Positions 41,409 to 50,373 of a DNA stretch of 64,000 bases are shown in pieces (within the stretch, counting starts at the first letter, position 1; each line of letters opens with the position of its first letter). Under the pieces are notes generated by a model. It was not told where the DNA came from. It searched no databases and saw only the letters and a list, made by a program, of their open reading frames with translations. The DNA lies in the NCBI RefSeq assembly GCF_014650435.1, contig NZ_BMUY01000010.1, forward strand, positions 1 to 64,000, written 5' to 3'. The position numbers and the translations under genes were made by a program. The DNA is from Streptomyces tendae (GTDB lineage Bacteria; Actinomycetota; Actinomycetes; Streptomycetales; Streptomycetaceae).

Positions 41409-42053
41409 ATGGAACTGAACGACGCTGGTCCCGCCGTACCGGTCGGCGGGACGTCCGACCGGGAGCTGTGGGCGAGGGCCGTCGACGGCGATCGCGAGGC
41501 GTTCGGCCGGATCTTCGACCGTCACGGCAAGGCCGTCTACAACCATTTGTTCCGGCGGACGGCCGACTGGTCCGAGGCCGAGGACCTCACATCGGCGGTG
41601 TTCCTGCATGCCTGGCGGCGGCGAACGGAGACGGTGCTCGACCGCGACTCGGCGCTGCCGTGGCTGCTGGGCATCGCCAACGGTCAGTTGTCGAACACCA
41701 GGCGGCGGCTGAGACGGGCCGAGGCGTTGCTGCACCGGCTCGTGTCGCACCAGGAGTCGGTCGGCGACCACGCGGACCGGGTCGCCGGCCTGGTCGACGA
41801 CGAGCGCCGCATGTCGGAGATCCACCGGGCGCTGGCCCGCCTGCCGCGGCACGAACGCGAGGTCGTCGAGCTCTGTGTCTGGTCGGGCCTGGACCAGCAG
41901 GCGGCCGCCGCCGTGCTGAAGGTGGCCGTCGGCACCGTCAAGTCCCGGCTGCACCGGGCACGGCGACGGCTGGGGGCCGATCTCGACCAAGCCGCGGCCG
42001 CGCCGCCGTTCGGTGCCCACCATCCCGTCAACGCGAAGGAGGTCGCACGATGA
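41409..42053 (+). CDS. ECF-type RNA polymerase sigma factor
   Basis: 214 residues. Sigma region 2 is at about 22-90 (FDRHGKAVYNHLFRRTADWSEAEDLTSAVFLHAW), region 4 at about 130-185 (ALARLPRHEREVVELCVWSGLDQQAAAAVL, then VGTVKSRLHRARRRL). ATG at 41409 has GAGG only one base upstream, too close to act, so the message may be leaderless; GGGAAC at 41373-41378 and CGTACG at 41399-41404 could be an ECF-type promoter, with a spacer a little long. Stop overlaps the start of the membrane protein gene. Confidence 0.92.
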   Translation: MELNDAGPAVPVGGTSDRELWARAVDGDREAFGRIFDRHGKAVYNHLFRRTADWSEAEDLTSAVFLHAWRRRTETVLDRDSALPWLLGIANGQLSNTRRRLRRAEALLHRLVSHQESVGDHADRVAGLVDDERRMSEIHRALARLPRHEREVVELCVWSGLDQQAAAAVLKVAVGTVKSRLHRARRRLGADLDQAAAAPPFGAHHPVNAKEVAR

Positions 42054-42931
42054 ATGACGCCCAGGGCATTCCCGCGGCTCCTTGTGATCGTGATCTGCCG
42101 AACCACCGGCGGACCCGAGAGGAACTACTGATGAAGATCCGCCCACAGGACAACGGGGCTTCGCTGCGCGGCAGGTGGGGAGTACCGCTCGGGGTCGCCG
42201 GCGGAGTGACGGCGGTGAGCCTCGCGGCCGTGGTCGTCCTCGGCGGTACGGGGGACACCGGGCCGGAGGCCGCCGCCCCGGCGCACGGCGGCGGAAGTCC
42301 GGCCGCCTCCACCCCGGCACCGAGTCCGAGCGCATCCTCCGCGCCCGGCAGGACGTCGGCCGAGGCGGGCTTCACCATCACCGACGCGACGACGAGCCCG
42401 ATCGACTCCAGGACCGTCACCAGGGTCCTCTCCTCCTGCCTGGGGCCGCAGGCGTCGCAGTACCAGCCCGTCGTCGCGGTCCGCACGCCCCTCGCCGCGG
42501 CGGACGTGGACGGCGTGGTGGTGGCCGTCAACTCCGCAGACCAGTACGTGCAGTGCCAGTCGAAGGGCGACAAGGGCACCAGTCCGGACTCCCCGCCCAC
42601 CTTCATCAACGACCGCCTGTGGGGCACCGGTCGGGTCGTCGAGTACTTCGACTCCATGATGGTGCCCGCCGGCGAGGGGAGGTACCTCATGCTGGGCGCC
42701 GGGCACTACTCGTCCGACGTCGCCAGGATCACCATCAGTTACGGCGACGACCCGAAGCAGTACCCGGCCCGCATGGCGGGCGGAGCCTTCGTCTACGGCG
42801 CCGCTCTCACCCCGGACTCGCCCGTCGGCCCGCGCTACCTGGGCCCGAGCCCCTACGTCCACGCCTACGACGCCTCGGGCAAGGAGATCTACAACCAGGC
42901 CGAGGACCCGAAGTTCACCGGCGGGGAGTAG
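42050..42931 (+). CDS. Single-pass membrane protein, partner of the ECF sigma factor
   Basis: 293 residues; ATG overlaps the sigma stop by 4 bp. A short cytoplasmic N-terminus (about 1-48, NHRRTREELLMKIR) precedes one membrane helix (about 49-66: VTAVSLAAVVVLGG), a Ser/Pro/Ala-rich linker (about 75-105) and an extracellular domain with no family I recognise. The coupling and topology fit an anti-sigma or sensor protein, but no HxxxCxxC zinc motif is present. Two Cys in the outer domain (SSCLGPQ and QCQSKG) could form a disulfide. Confidence 0.8.
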   Translation: MNDAQGIPAAPCDRDLPNHRRTREELLMKIRPQDNGASLRGRWGVPLGVAGGVTAVSLAAVVVLGGTGDTGPEAAAPAHGGGSPAASTPAPSPSASSAPGRTSAEAGFTITDATTSPIDSRTVTRVLSSCLGPQASQYQPVVAVRTPLAAADVDGVVVAVNSADQYVQCQSKGDKGTSPDSPPTFINDRLWGTGRVVEYFDSMMVPAGEGRYLMLGAGHYSSDVARITISYGDDPKQYPARMAGGAFVYGAALTPDSPVGPRYLGPSPYVHAYDASGKEIYNQAEDPKFTGGE

Positions 42932-43010
42932 GGCGGCCCCTCCTCCAGCAGTCGGACCGGCCCCGGCCATGGGCATTGTGGCCGGGCGCTTCGGCGGCTA
43001 TGGTCCTTCT

Positions 43011-43021
43011 TATCTGAGATA
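43011..43021. promoter_or_regulatory. Palindromic operator candidate upstream of the RraA-like gene
   Basis: TATCTGAGATA is a perfect 5+1+5 palindrome in an AT-rich patch, 30 bases before the ATG. It probably overlaps the promoter of the two-gene operon. Confidence 0.5.
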
Positions 43022-43050
43022 GATACCTCATTTAAGAATGGAGTCGCGCC

Positions 43051-43710
43051 ATGTTCATTGCTGCGGCGACGGACGGCGTGTCCGTCGCTCCGAGCTGGGA
43101 CCGGGCCGCCGGGGCCGAGACGCGCCGCCTGGGCGAGGTGCCGGCCGCCCACGTCGGCGACGCCCTGGCGCGGATGACCGTCATGGACGGCGGCATCCGG
43201 CTGCTCACCGAGCCCGCCGTCCTCCTGGGGAACGCCCTCACCGTGGACGTGCGGTCGGGTGACAACCTCGCCGTCCACCGGGCGCTCGACGAAGCCCGGC
43301 CGGGCGACGTCCTGGTCGTCAACGGGCACGGGGACACCACCCGCGCCCTGATCGGCGACCTGATCGGCGAGATCATGGTCAACACCGGGGTCACCGGCGC
43401 CGTGGTCGACGGCGCGGTCCGCGACGTACAGGCGCTGTCCGGGATGGGTCTGGCCGTCTACGCACGGGCGATCACCCCCGCCGGGCCGTTCAAGGACGGG
43501 CCCGGCACCGTCGGAGCCCCGGTGGCGGTCGGCGGCACGGTCGTGGCGCCGGGTGACGTGCTCGTCGGTGACGCCGACGGCGTCGTCGTGGTCCCGCGGC
43601 ACCGGGTGGCGGAGGTCGCGGCCGCGGTCGACGGCATCGCCGAGAAGGAGGACGCGCTGCGCGGGCGCATCCTCGCCGCGCGTCAGGACCGCGCGGCGGT
43701 GGCCCGATGA
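43051..43710 (+). CDS. RraA-like / HMG (4-hydroxy-4-methyl-2-oxoglutarate) aldolase family protein
   Basis: 219 residues of the RraA/DlpA family. Core motifs: AAHVGDALARM, DNLAVHRALDEARPGDVLVV, GDLIGEIMVNTGVTGAVVDGAVRD (the G-x-L-x(20)-R-D signature) and GDVLVGDADGVVVVP. With an aminotransferase overlapping by 4 bp it is more likely a catabolic oxo-acid aldolase or oxaloacetate decarboxylase than an RNase E inhibitor. GTPVAVGG-type segment binds the substrate phosphate/carboxylate in the family. Confidence 0.85.
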   Translation: MFIAAATDGVSVAPSWDRAAGAETRRLGEVPAAHVGDALARMTVMDGGIRLLTEPAVLLGNALTVDVRSGDNLAVHRALDEARPGDVLVVNGHGDTTRALIGDLIGEIMVNTGVTGAVVDGAVRDVQALSGMGLAVYARAITPAGPFKDGPGTVGAPVAVGGTVVAPGDVLVGDADGVVVVPRHRVAEVAAAVDGIAEKEDALRGRILAARQDRAAVAR

Positions 43711-44855
43711 CCGCCGCGCCGCACGCCCCCCGGATCGAGGAACTGCGCCGCCGTTCGCGCCGCCCGGCCCTCGCCCCGGCTCCGCCGGGGGCCGTCTCCC
43801 TGGCCATGGGGGAGCCGGACTTCCCCACCCCGCCGACGGTGGTCCAGGCCGCGGTGTCCGCCCTGCGCGAGGGGCACACCCACTACGCCGACCAGAAGGG
43901 CCTCGGGGAACTGCGCGCCGCGCTCGCCGCGAGGCTGCCGGCGCGTCCGGGCCGGCCGTGGGGCGCGGACGACGTCCTGGTCACCCACGGTGCCACCGCC
44001 GCGCTGGCCGCGGTCGTGCTCGCGACGATCGGCCCCGGCGACCGCGTGGTCGTCCCGGAGCCCGCCTACTCGCTCTACGCCGACCTGGTCGTCCTCGCCG
44101 GCGGCACCGTGGACTTCGTGCCGCTCGCCCCGGACCTGCACTGGGACCTGGACGCGTTGGCCGCCGCGCTTCCCGGCGCCGCCATGACGATCTTCTCGAA
44201 CCCCTCGAACCCGACCGGCATCGTGCACCGCGAGGAGGAGCTGGAGGCCCTCGGCAAGCTCCTCGACGGCACCGACACCCTGGTCGTCAGCGACGAGGCG
44301 TACCACCGGCTGGTCTACCCGGGCCACGAGGCGGCCTCGGCGCTGGAGATCGAGTCGCTGCGCGACCGGACGGTCTACGTGCAGACGTTCTCCAAGACGT
44401 ACGCGATGACCGGCTGGCGGGTCGGGTACCTGACCGGGCCGCGCGAGGTGGTGGACGCGGCGGCGCAGGTGCACCGGACGTGGAACGGCTCGGTGAACAC
44501 GGCCGCCCAGCACGCGGCCCTGGCCGCCCTCGCCCTGCCCGACGGCGTCGTCGACGCCATGGTCCACCGGTACCGCCGGCGTCGAGAGCTGGTGGTCGCG
44601 CGGCTGTCCGGCGTGCCCGGTCTGCACCTGGTGCCTCCGGAAGGGGCGTTCTACGGGTTCCTGCGCTACGACACCGGCGTGCCCTCGGAGGTGGTCGCCC
44701 GCGAACTCGCCGAGCGGGAGGTGATCGTCCGCGCCGGTGCCGAGTACGGGCCCTCGGGCGAGGGTCATCTGCGGATCTCGTTCGCGGCCTGTGAGGACGA
44801 CCTGTGGATCGGCCTGGAGCGGATCGTCCGCTACTTCGGCGATGCGCGCCCCTGA
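43707..44855 (+). CDS. Class I/II PLP-dependent aminotransferase
   Basis: 382 residues of the aspartate aminotransferase fold. Substrate arm MGEPDFPTPP, cofactor ring contacts THGATAAL and NPSNPTGIVH, the SDEAYH Asp, and the PLP Lys in TFSKTYAMTGWRVGYL. The C-terminal Arg is in GHLRISFA. Specificity is not clear. ATG overlaps the RraA-like stop by 4 bp, so the two products probably act in one amino/oxo-acid pathway. Confidence 0.92.
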   Translation: MTAAPHAPRIEELRRRSRRPALAPAPPGAVSLAMGEPDFPTPPTVVQAAVSALREGHTHYADQKGLGELRAALAARLPARPGRPWGADDVLVTHGATAALAAVVLATIGPGDRVVVPEPAYSLYADLVVLAGGTVDFVPLAPDLHWDLDALAAALPGAAMTIFSNPSNPTGIVHREEELEALGKLLDGTDTLVVSDEAYHRLVYPGHEAASALEIESLRDRTVYVQTFSKTYAMTGWRVGYLTGPREVVDAAAQVHRTWNGSVNTAAQHAALAALALPDGVVDAMVHRYRRRRELVVARLSGVPGLHLVPPEGAFYGFLRYDTGVPSEVVARELAEREVIVRAGAEYGPSGEGHLRISFAACEDDLWIGLERIVRYFGDARP

Positions 44856-44862
44856 GCGCCCC

Positions 44863-44935
44863 GTGCGGCACCTCGCACGCCACTGCCCCGCGCGGCACCT
44901 CGCAGGCCACCGCCGCGCCCGGCACCTCGGCGGGA
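44863..44935. repeat. Three imperfect 27-bp direct repeats
   Basis: Units begin at 44863, 44890 and 44917 and share the core CGGCACCTCG; the first two match at 23 or so of 27 positions and the third is truncated. They lie just after the aminotransferase stop and before the TetR gene. Origin and role unknown. Confidence 0.8.
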
Positions 44936-44991
44936 GCCGGCACACCGAGGCGATACCCTTTGCCTGCACTTCTGTGAGGCGGAGGAGGCCC

Positions 44992-45609
44992 GTGACCGAC
45001 CAGCAGGCCGCCCCGCGCGGGCGGCGCAAGCCGCGCAGCGACACCCGGCGCAACCACCGCCGCCTCCTCCAGGCCGTCGGCGAACTGGCCCGGGAGGCGC
45101 CCGACCAGCTCACCATGCAGGCGGTCGCGTCCCGCGCGGAGATCGGCCCGGCCACCGCGTACCGCTACTACTCCTCGGTGGACGACGTGCTGGCCGCCTA
45201 CGTGCTCAGCGTCGTCGAGGAGCTCCGCGACTTCAGCCTCGCGTCCACCGCACAGGGGCGGCCGCTGTTCGACTCCCTCGTGGACAAGTGGGTGGACCTG
45301 CTCGCCGAGCACGGCCCGGCGCTGGTGCAACTGCGGTCCCGGCGGGGCTACCTGGAACGGCTGCACGACGGGAACGAGATCATCGTCGCCCTGCGGGACG
45401 CCTGGAGCGAGCCCGTGCGCGGACTGCTCGACGACATCGGCCTGCCCGACGTGATGCACGAACACGCCCTGTTCCTCAGCAACATGCTCTTCGACCCCAG
45501 GGAGATCCAGGACCTGCTGCGGGAGACGGGACTGTCCCGCCGCGAGGTCGTCGCCCGGCTGACCGAGGCGTACTGCGGCGCACTGCGCGGGTGGGTGCGG
45601 GCGGGCTGA
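44992..45609 (+). CDS. TetR-family transcriptional regulator
   Basis: 205 residues, GTG start with GGAGGAGG four bases upstream. N-terminal helix-turn-helix at about 17-60 (LTMQAVASRAEIGPATAYRYYSS); the rest is the helical ligand-binding domain. It reads in the same direction as the large operon starting at 45849 and is a plausible controller of it or of the preceding RraA/aminotransferase pair. Confidence 0.9.
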   Translation: MTDQQAAPRGRRKPRSDTRRNHRRLLQAVGELAREAPDQLTMQAVASRAEIGPATAYRYYSSVDDVLAAYVLSVVEELRDFSLASTAQGRPLFDSLVDKWVDLLAEHGPALVQLRSRRGYLERLHDGNEIIVALRDAWSEPVRGLLDDIGLPDVMHEHALFLSNMLFDPREIQDLLRETGLSRREVVARLTEAYCGALRGWVRAG

Positions 45610-45848
45610 CCGCCAGGCCCCGCCGACCCCGCCTCCCCTTCACCTCCGCCTCCCCTTCTCCGCACCCCCTACCGCGGTATCACCCCCGCATTGGCTCCCG
45701 GGTATGACGCCCGGCGCGTAGCCGTCCGCCCACTGTGTTCCTCGTCGCCCGGCACCGCCGCACCCGCGTCGGAGTCGCACATTGGGCGGCCCATGAAGCG
45801 ATAGTTCACTCTCAAATCGGATGACTGTCTCTGTATCGGAGGTCAGTG

Positions 45849-46634
45849 GTGACCAAGCATCAGCAAGAGACCGTACGAGCGGGCGAACTCGACGTCGGGG
45901 TCCTCGACGGCGGCGACGGTGTGCCGCTCGTACTCGTCCACGGTGGTGAGAGCGACCGCACCCAGTTCGCCACGCTCCGGGCGCGACTCGGCGCGGGGAT
46001 CAGGGCCATCTCGTACGACCAGCGCGACTCCGGGATCACCGTGAACCCTCCGGTCCCCTACACGCCCGCCGTCCTCGCCGACGACCTCGTCGACCTGCTC
46101 GACGCGCTGGGGCTCGCGCGTGCGCATCTGCTGGGCACCTCCTTCGGCGGCGCCGTCGTCCAGCACGCGGCGCTGCGGCACCCCGAACGCGTCGCGTCCC
46201 TCGTCCTGGTCGCCACCACGCCGAGCTACGCGATGGGCAGCGCGGCCGTCGACGAGCTCCTGGGCATGTCCCACGAGGAACGGCAGGAGTCGGCCCCGGG
46301 CTACTTCTTCACGCCCGAGGGGCAGGCCGAGCAGCGCGCCCGGCCGGTGCGGACGCTGACCCGCCGCACACCCGAGCAGAGCCGCCGCCGCCACGACGCC
46401 GCCCGCCGGCACGAGATACGGGACGGCCTCGGGGAGATCACCGCGCCCACGCTCATCGTGCACGGCACGGAGGACCGGCTGGCTCCCTACGACGGCGCCC
46501 TCCTGATGGAGCGACGCATGCCGAACGCCGAACTGCGGGCGATCGAGGGCGGACGCCACGGGATCGCGGTGGAGTTCGCGGACACCGTCGCCCACCGGGT
46601 GCGCGAGTTCCTCGGGGTCAACGGCCATGGCTGA
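45849..46634 (+). CDS. Alpha/beta hydrolase
   Basis: 261 residues. Oxyanion region LVLVHGGESDRTQF, nucleophile Ser in LLGTSFGGAV, Asp in HGTEDRLAPY and His in GGRHGIAVEF: a complete triad. GTG at 45849 is chosen because GGAGG lies seven bases upstream; a GTG three bases earlier is possible. It resembles proline iminopeptidase/esterase-like enzymes; substrate unknown. First gene of a six-gene operon; its end overlaps the next start by 8 bp. Confidence 0.88.
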   Translation: MTKHQQETVRAGELDVGVLDGGDGVPLVLVHGGESDRTQFATLRARLGAGIRAISYDQRDSGITVNPPVPYTPAVLADDLVDLLDALGLARAHLLGTSFGGAVVQHAALRHPERVASLVLVATTPSYAMGSAAVDELLGMSHEERQESAPGYFFTPEGQAEQRARPVRTLTRRTPEQSRRRHDAARRHEIRDGLGEITAPTLIVHGTEDRLAPYDGALLMERRMPNAELRAIEGGRHGIAVEFADTVAHRVREFLGVNGHG

Positions 46635-47817
46635 CGGCGCCCGCCACGTCGCGGACCGGATGGCCGAGGCGGCCGCGGCGTGGCTGGACTCCCTGGACGC
46701 GGCCCAGCGCGGGGTCGCGGTCGGACCGTCGCCCCGCGCGGGCGGGACGGCCGGGACCGGGACCGAGGCCCACGCCGACGCCGACCGCACCCGCTGGTTC
46801 TACACGCCCACGGACCACGGCGGACTGACCTTCCACCAGCAGCGACCGGCCCAGCACCGGTTGGCGATGCGGCTGGTCGCGAGCGGGCTGTCGGAGGCCG
46901 GGTACGTCACCGTCGCCACCGTGCTCGGCCTGGAGAACGTGCTGGACCACGTCGAGGGCTTCTCGGTGAACTGGGGCAGGGAGCGGACCCGCGACCCCGG
47001 CATGTACTACCTGCGCGTCTTCGGGGAGCCGGGCGGGCCGGGGCCGTGGGGATGGCGGTTCGGCGGCCATCACGTCTCGCTCAACAACCTCGTCGTCGAC
47101 GGACGCGTCGCCGCCACCACCCCCTGCTTCCTGGGCGCCGACCCCGCCGCCTCGCCCCTGCTGGGCGGCTCGACGCTGCGCCCGCTGGGCAGCGCCGAGG
47201 ACACGGCCCGCGAACTCGTCCGCTCGCTGCGTCCCGAGGCCGCCGCCCGCGCCGTCCTGCTGCCCCGCGCGCCGAACGACGTCGTGGCGGGCAACAGCAC
47301 CCGCGTCGGCGACCGCGTGATCAGGCGCGGTGAACTCTGGCGCCCCGGCACCCACATCCCCGACCGTGCCGAACAGCCGTCCACCGGACTCGACGGCGCC
47401 GACCGGTGGGCACTGGCCCTCACCCTGGCGCCCAAGGGCCTGCCGGGCGCCGAACTGGACGCCGGACAGCGCGAGTTGCTGCGGGCCCTGCTCGCCGCCT
47501 ACCTCGGCCGCGTCCCGGCCGGGGTCTCCCCGCTGGCCCGCTACGACGACCCCGCCGCGCTGGACGCCGTACACCTCGCCTGGGCCGGCTCCACCGCGCC
47601 GGGTGAACCGCACTACTACCGCCTCCAGGGCCCGCGGCTGCTCATCGAGTGGACCAACGTCCACCGCGGCGTCAACCACGCGCACGCCGTGTGGCGGGAC
47701 CCGGAGACCGACTTCGGCGGCGACGTCCTGGCCGCCCATCATGCCGCGCACCACGCGGCCCATCACGCCGCGCACCAACCCACCCACCAAGCCCTTCACC
47801 ACGCGAACGGAACGTGA
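46627..47817 (+). CDS. DUF3500 family protein with His-rich tail
   Basis: 396 residues. Recognised as DUF3500 from RTRWFYTPTDHGGLTFHQQ, YYLRVFGEPG, WGWRFGGHHVSLNN and the C-terminal IEWTNVHRGVNHAHAVWRDP. The family has no established activity. The last ~27 residues are a run of His/Ala (AHHAAHHAAHHAAHQ, then PTHQALHH) that could bind metal ions. ATG lies inside the hydrolase gene end, and the stop overlaps the next start. Confidence 0.85.
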   Translation: MADGARHVADRMAEAAAAWLDSLDAAQRGVAVGPSPRAGGTAGTGTEAHADADRTRWFYTPTDHGGLTFHQQRPAQHRLAMRLVASGLSEAGYVTVATVLGLENVLDHVEGFSVNWGRERTRDPGMYYLRVFGEPGGPGPWGWRFGGHHVSLNNLVVDGRVAATTPCFLGADPAASPLLGGSTLRPLGSAEDTARELVRSLRPEAAARAVLLPRAPNDVVAGNSTRVGDRVIRRGELWRPGTHIPDRAEQPSTGLDGADRWALALTLAPKGLPGAELDAGQRELLRALLAAYLGRVPAGVSPLARYDDPAALDAVHLAWAGSTAPGEPHYYRLQGPRLLIEWTNVHRGVNHAHAVWRDPETDFGGDVLAAHHAAHHAAHHAAHQPTHQALHHANGT

Positions 47818-49652
47818 CAGACATGTCCGGTCGACCACCGTCACCGACCGAGGTCCCCCCTCACACCACACGCCCCACCCTCCGCGGCTCCTTCGGCATG
47901 AGCGCGTCGACGCACTGGCTGGCGACCGCGACCGCCCAGTCCGTACTCGAACGGGGCGGCAACGCCTTCGACGCCGCCGTGGCTGGCGCCTTCGTCCTGC
48001 ACGTCGCCGAACCCCACCTCAACGGGCCGGGCGGTGACCTCGTCGCCGTGCTCGCGACCGCCGCGGACCCGTCGCCGTACGTGCTGGCCGGACAGGGCCA
48101 CGCCCCGCGCGGCGCCACCGTCGAGCACTTCCGCGCCGAGGGGCTCGACCACGTGCCCGGCGCGGGAGCGCTCGCCGCCGCCGTCCCCGGCGCCGTCGAC
48201 TCCTGGCTCTGGCTGCTCGCCGAGTCCGGCACCTGGGAACTCGCCGACGTCCTCGCCTACGCCATCCACTACGCGGAGCACGGCGTGCCCGTCGTACCGC
48301 AGCTGGCGCGCGTCCTCGCCACGGTCGAGGACCTCTTCCGCAGCCACTGGCCGACGTCGTACGCGCTGTGGATGCCCGAGGGACGGGTCCCGGCACCGGG
48401 CGTGACCCTCGTCAACACCGCTTACGCCCGCACCCTGCGCCGGCTGTGCGGGGCGGGCACCGGGGCACCCGGCGGGACGAGAGCCGCCCGGATCGACGCC
48501 GCGCGGCACGCCTGGCGCACCGGGTTCGTGGCGAGGGCCGTCGCGGAGTTCGCGGCCCTGCCGCACCGGCACTCCTCGGGCGGGGACCACGCCGGGGTCA
48601 TCACCGCCACCGACTTCACCGACTTCCACCCGTCCCTGGAGCCCGCGGTCACCGCCCGGTTCCGGGGCACCACGGTGGCGAAGGCCGGCCTGTGGTCCCA
48701 GGGGCCCGTACTGCTCCAGGCCCTCACCATGCTCGACCACTTCGACGACGCGCGGCTCGACCCGTCGACGGCCGAGGGCGTCCACACCCTCACCGAGGCC
48801 CTGAAGCTGGCCATGGCCGACCGGGAGGCGTACTACGGGCACCTGGACCCGGCACAGGCGGAGACCGTGCTGCGCCGCCTGCTGTCCCCCCGGTACGGCA
48901 AGGAGCGGGCGGGCCTGATCCGCCCGGTCGCCTCGACCGCGTTCCGGCCCGGCCGCATCCCGGACACCGGCATCACCCCGTACATCCCGCCGCTCGTCAC
49001 CCGCGGGCAGGCCCCACAGGCCGACGGCGTGGGCGAACCCACCGTGCAGCAGACCGGGGAGACCCGGGGCGACACCTGCCACATCGACGTCGTCGACCGC
49101 TGGGGGAACATCGTCTCCGCCACCCCGTCGGGAGGGTGGCTCCAGTCCTCGCCCGCCGTGCCGGAGCTGGGCTTCGCGCTCGGCACCCGGCTCCAGATGA
49201 CCTGGCTGGACCCGGCCGCCCCGTCGCGCCTGGCACCGGGCCGACGGCCCCGTACGACGCTGACGCCGACCCTGCTGCTGCGCGACGGCCGTCCCGTGGC
49301 CGCGCTGGGCACACCCGGCGGCGACCAGCAGGACCAGTGGCAGCTGATCTACCTGGTGCGCACGCTGGCGCTGGGCATGGACCCGCAGGAGGCGATCGAC
49401 GCACCCGCGTTCCACACCACCGCCGTACCGAGTTCGTTCTGGCCGCGGACCTGGACGCCCGGGGGACTGGTCGTCGAGGAACGCGTGGGCGGGGCGGTCG
49501 TCGACGAACTGCGCGCACGCGGCCACGACGTGACCGTCTCCGGGCCGTGGAGCCAGGGCCGGCTGTCCGTCGTCACCCGCGATCCGGACAGCGGCGTCCT
49601 CCGGGCCGCCGCGAACCCGCGCGGCGCCCAGGGCTACGCGGCCGGACGATGA
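47814..49652 (+). CDS. Gamma-glutamyltransferase-like Ntn hydrolase
   Basis: 612 residues from the GTG at 47814, which overlaps the DUF3500 stop (GTGA); an ATG at 47823 is an alternative. The family is clear: GGNAFDAAVAGAFVLHVAEPHLNGPGGD, then the autoprocessing site before the Thr of GDTCHIDVVDRWGN, then the oxyanion/substrate loop GTPGGDQQDQWQ. The canonical T-T-H is D-T-C-H here. There is no signal peptide, so unlike secreted GGTs it should act in the cytoplasm, as acylases of this family do. Substrate unknown; it may share one with the other operon enzymes. Confidence 0.9.
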   Translation: MTDMSGRPPSPTEVPPHTTRPTLRGSFGMSASTHWLATATAQSVLERGGNAFDAAVAGAFVLHVAEPHLNGPGGDLVAVLATAADPSPYVLAGQGHAPRGATVEHFRAEGLDHVPGAGALAAAVPGAVDSWLWLLAESGTWELADVLAYAIHYAEHGVPVVPQLARVLATVEDLFRSHWPTSYALWMPEGRVPAPGVTLVNTAYARTLRRLCGAGTGAPGGTRAARIDAARHAWRTGFVARAVAEFAALPHRHSSGGDHAGVITATDFTDFHPSLEPAVTARFRGTTVAKAGLWSQGPVLLQALTMLDHFDDARLDPSTAEGVHTLTEALKLAMADREAYYGHLDPAQAETVLRRLLSPRYGKERAGLIRPVASTAFRPGRIPDTGITPYIPPLVTRGQAPQADGVGEPTVQQTGETRGDTCHIDVVDRWGNIVSATPSGGWLQSSPAVPELGFALGTRLQMTWLDPAAPSRLAPGRRPRTTLTPTLLLRDGRPVAALGTPGGDQQDQWQLIYLVRTLALGMDPQEAIDAPAFHTTAVPSSFWPRTWTPGGLVVEERVGGAVVDELRARGHDVTVSGPWSQGRLSVVTRDPDSGVLRAAANPRGAQGYAAGR

Positions 49653-50359
49653 ACGCGCGACGGTACGCGACACCGCCCGCTCTGATGCTGGCCCTCACCT
49701 TCGCCACCGGGGTCGTCGACGCCGTCGGCTACCTGCGCCTCGACCAGGTTTTCGCGGGCAACATGACCGGCAACGTGGTCATCCTCGGCATGGCGGCCAC
49801 GGGCGGCGGTACCGGGCTCCCGGTGCTCGGCCCGGTCCTGGCGCTGGCGTCCTTCCTCGCCGGGGCGGCGACGGCCGGGCGGGTCCTGCGCACCGCGGCC
49901 CCCGGCTGGAGCCGCCGGTGCACGGGACTGCTGGGCGGCGTCGGACTGGTCCTGACCGCGACGGCCCTCGGTCTGGCCGTCGCCGGGGCCGACACCTCCG
50001 GCGCCCGCGCGGGCATGGCGTCGTCGCTGGCCCTGGCCATGGGGGCGCAGGCGGCGACCGCCCGCCACCTCGCCGTCAAGGACGTCACCACCGTGGTCGT
50101 GACCTCCACGCTGACCGGCCTCGCGGCCGACTCCCGCCTGGGCGCGTCCCGCGGCCGGGGCGCCCGGCGCCGGGTCGCCGCCGTCGCGCTCATCGTCGCG
50201 GGCGCGGCGGCCGGCGCGGCGCTGTGCCAGGCGCACGAGGGCATCGCGGTGGCGGTGGCGGCCTGCGTCGTGCTGGCCGTGACGGCGCTCGGCGGGACGG
50301 CGCCGACCACCAACCCCTCCCGTTCCACCGCTCCTTCGACGGCCCTCGTCCGGCCATGA
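49649..50359 (+). CDS. DUF1275 (YoaK-like) membrane protein
   Basis: 236 residues with about six hydrophobic segments. The signature FATGVVDAVGYLRLDQVFAGNMTGNVV marks DUF1275. The family is thought to be transport-related but has no established function. ATG overlaps the transferase stop by 4 bp. It is followed within the operon by an MFS transporter. Confidence 0.9.
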   Translation: MNARRYATPPALMLALTFATGVVDAVGYLRLDQVFAGNMTGNVVILGMAATGGGTGLPVLGPVLALASFLAGAATAGRVLRTAAPGWSRRCTGLLGGVGLVLTATALGLAVAGADTSGARAGMASSLALAMGAQAATARHLAVKDVTTVVVTSTLTGLAADSRLGASRGRGARRRVAAVALIVAGAAAGAALCQAHEGIAVAVAACVVLAVTALGGTAPTTNPSRSTAPSTALVRP

Positions 50360-50373
50360 CGGAAAGGACGCCC

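Noticed and set aside
44863..44935. CRISPR-like array
   Set aside because: The repeats are contiguous without unique spacers, and no cas genes are in the window.
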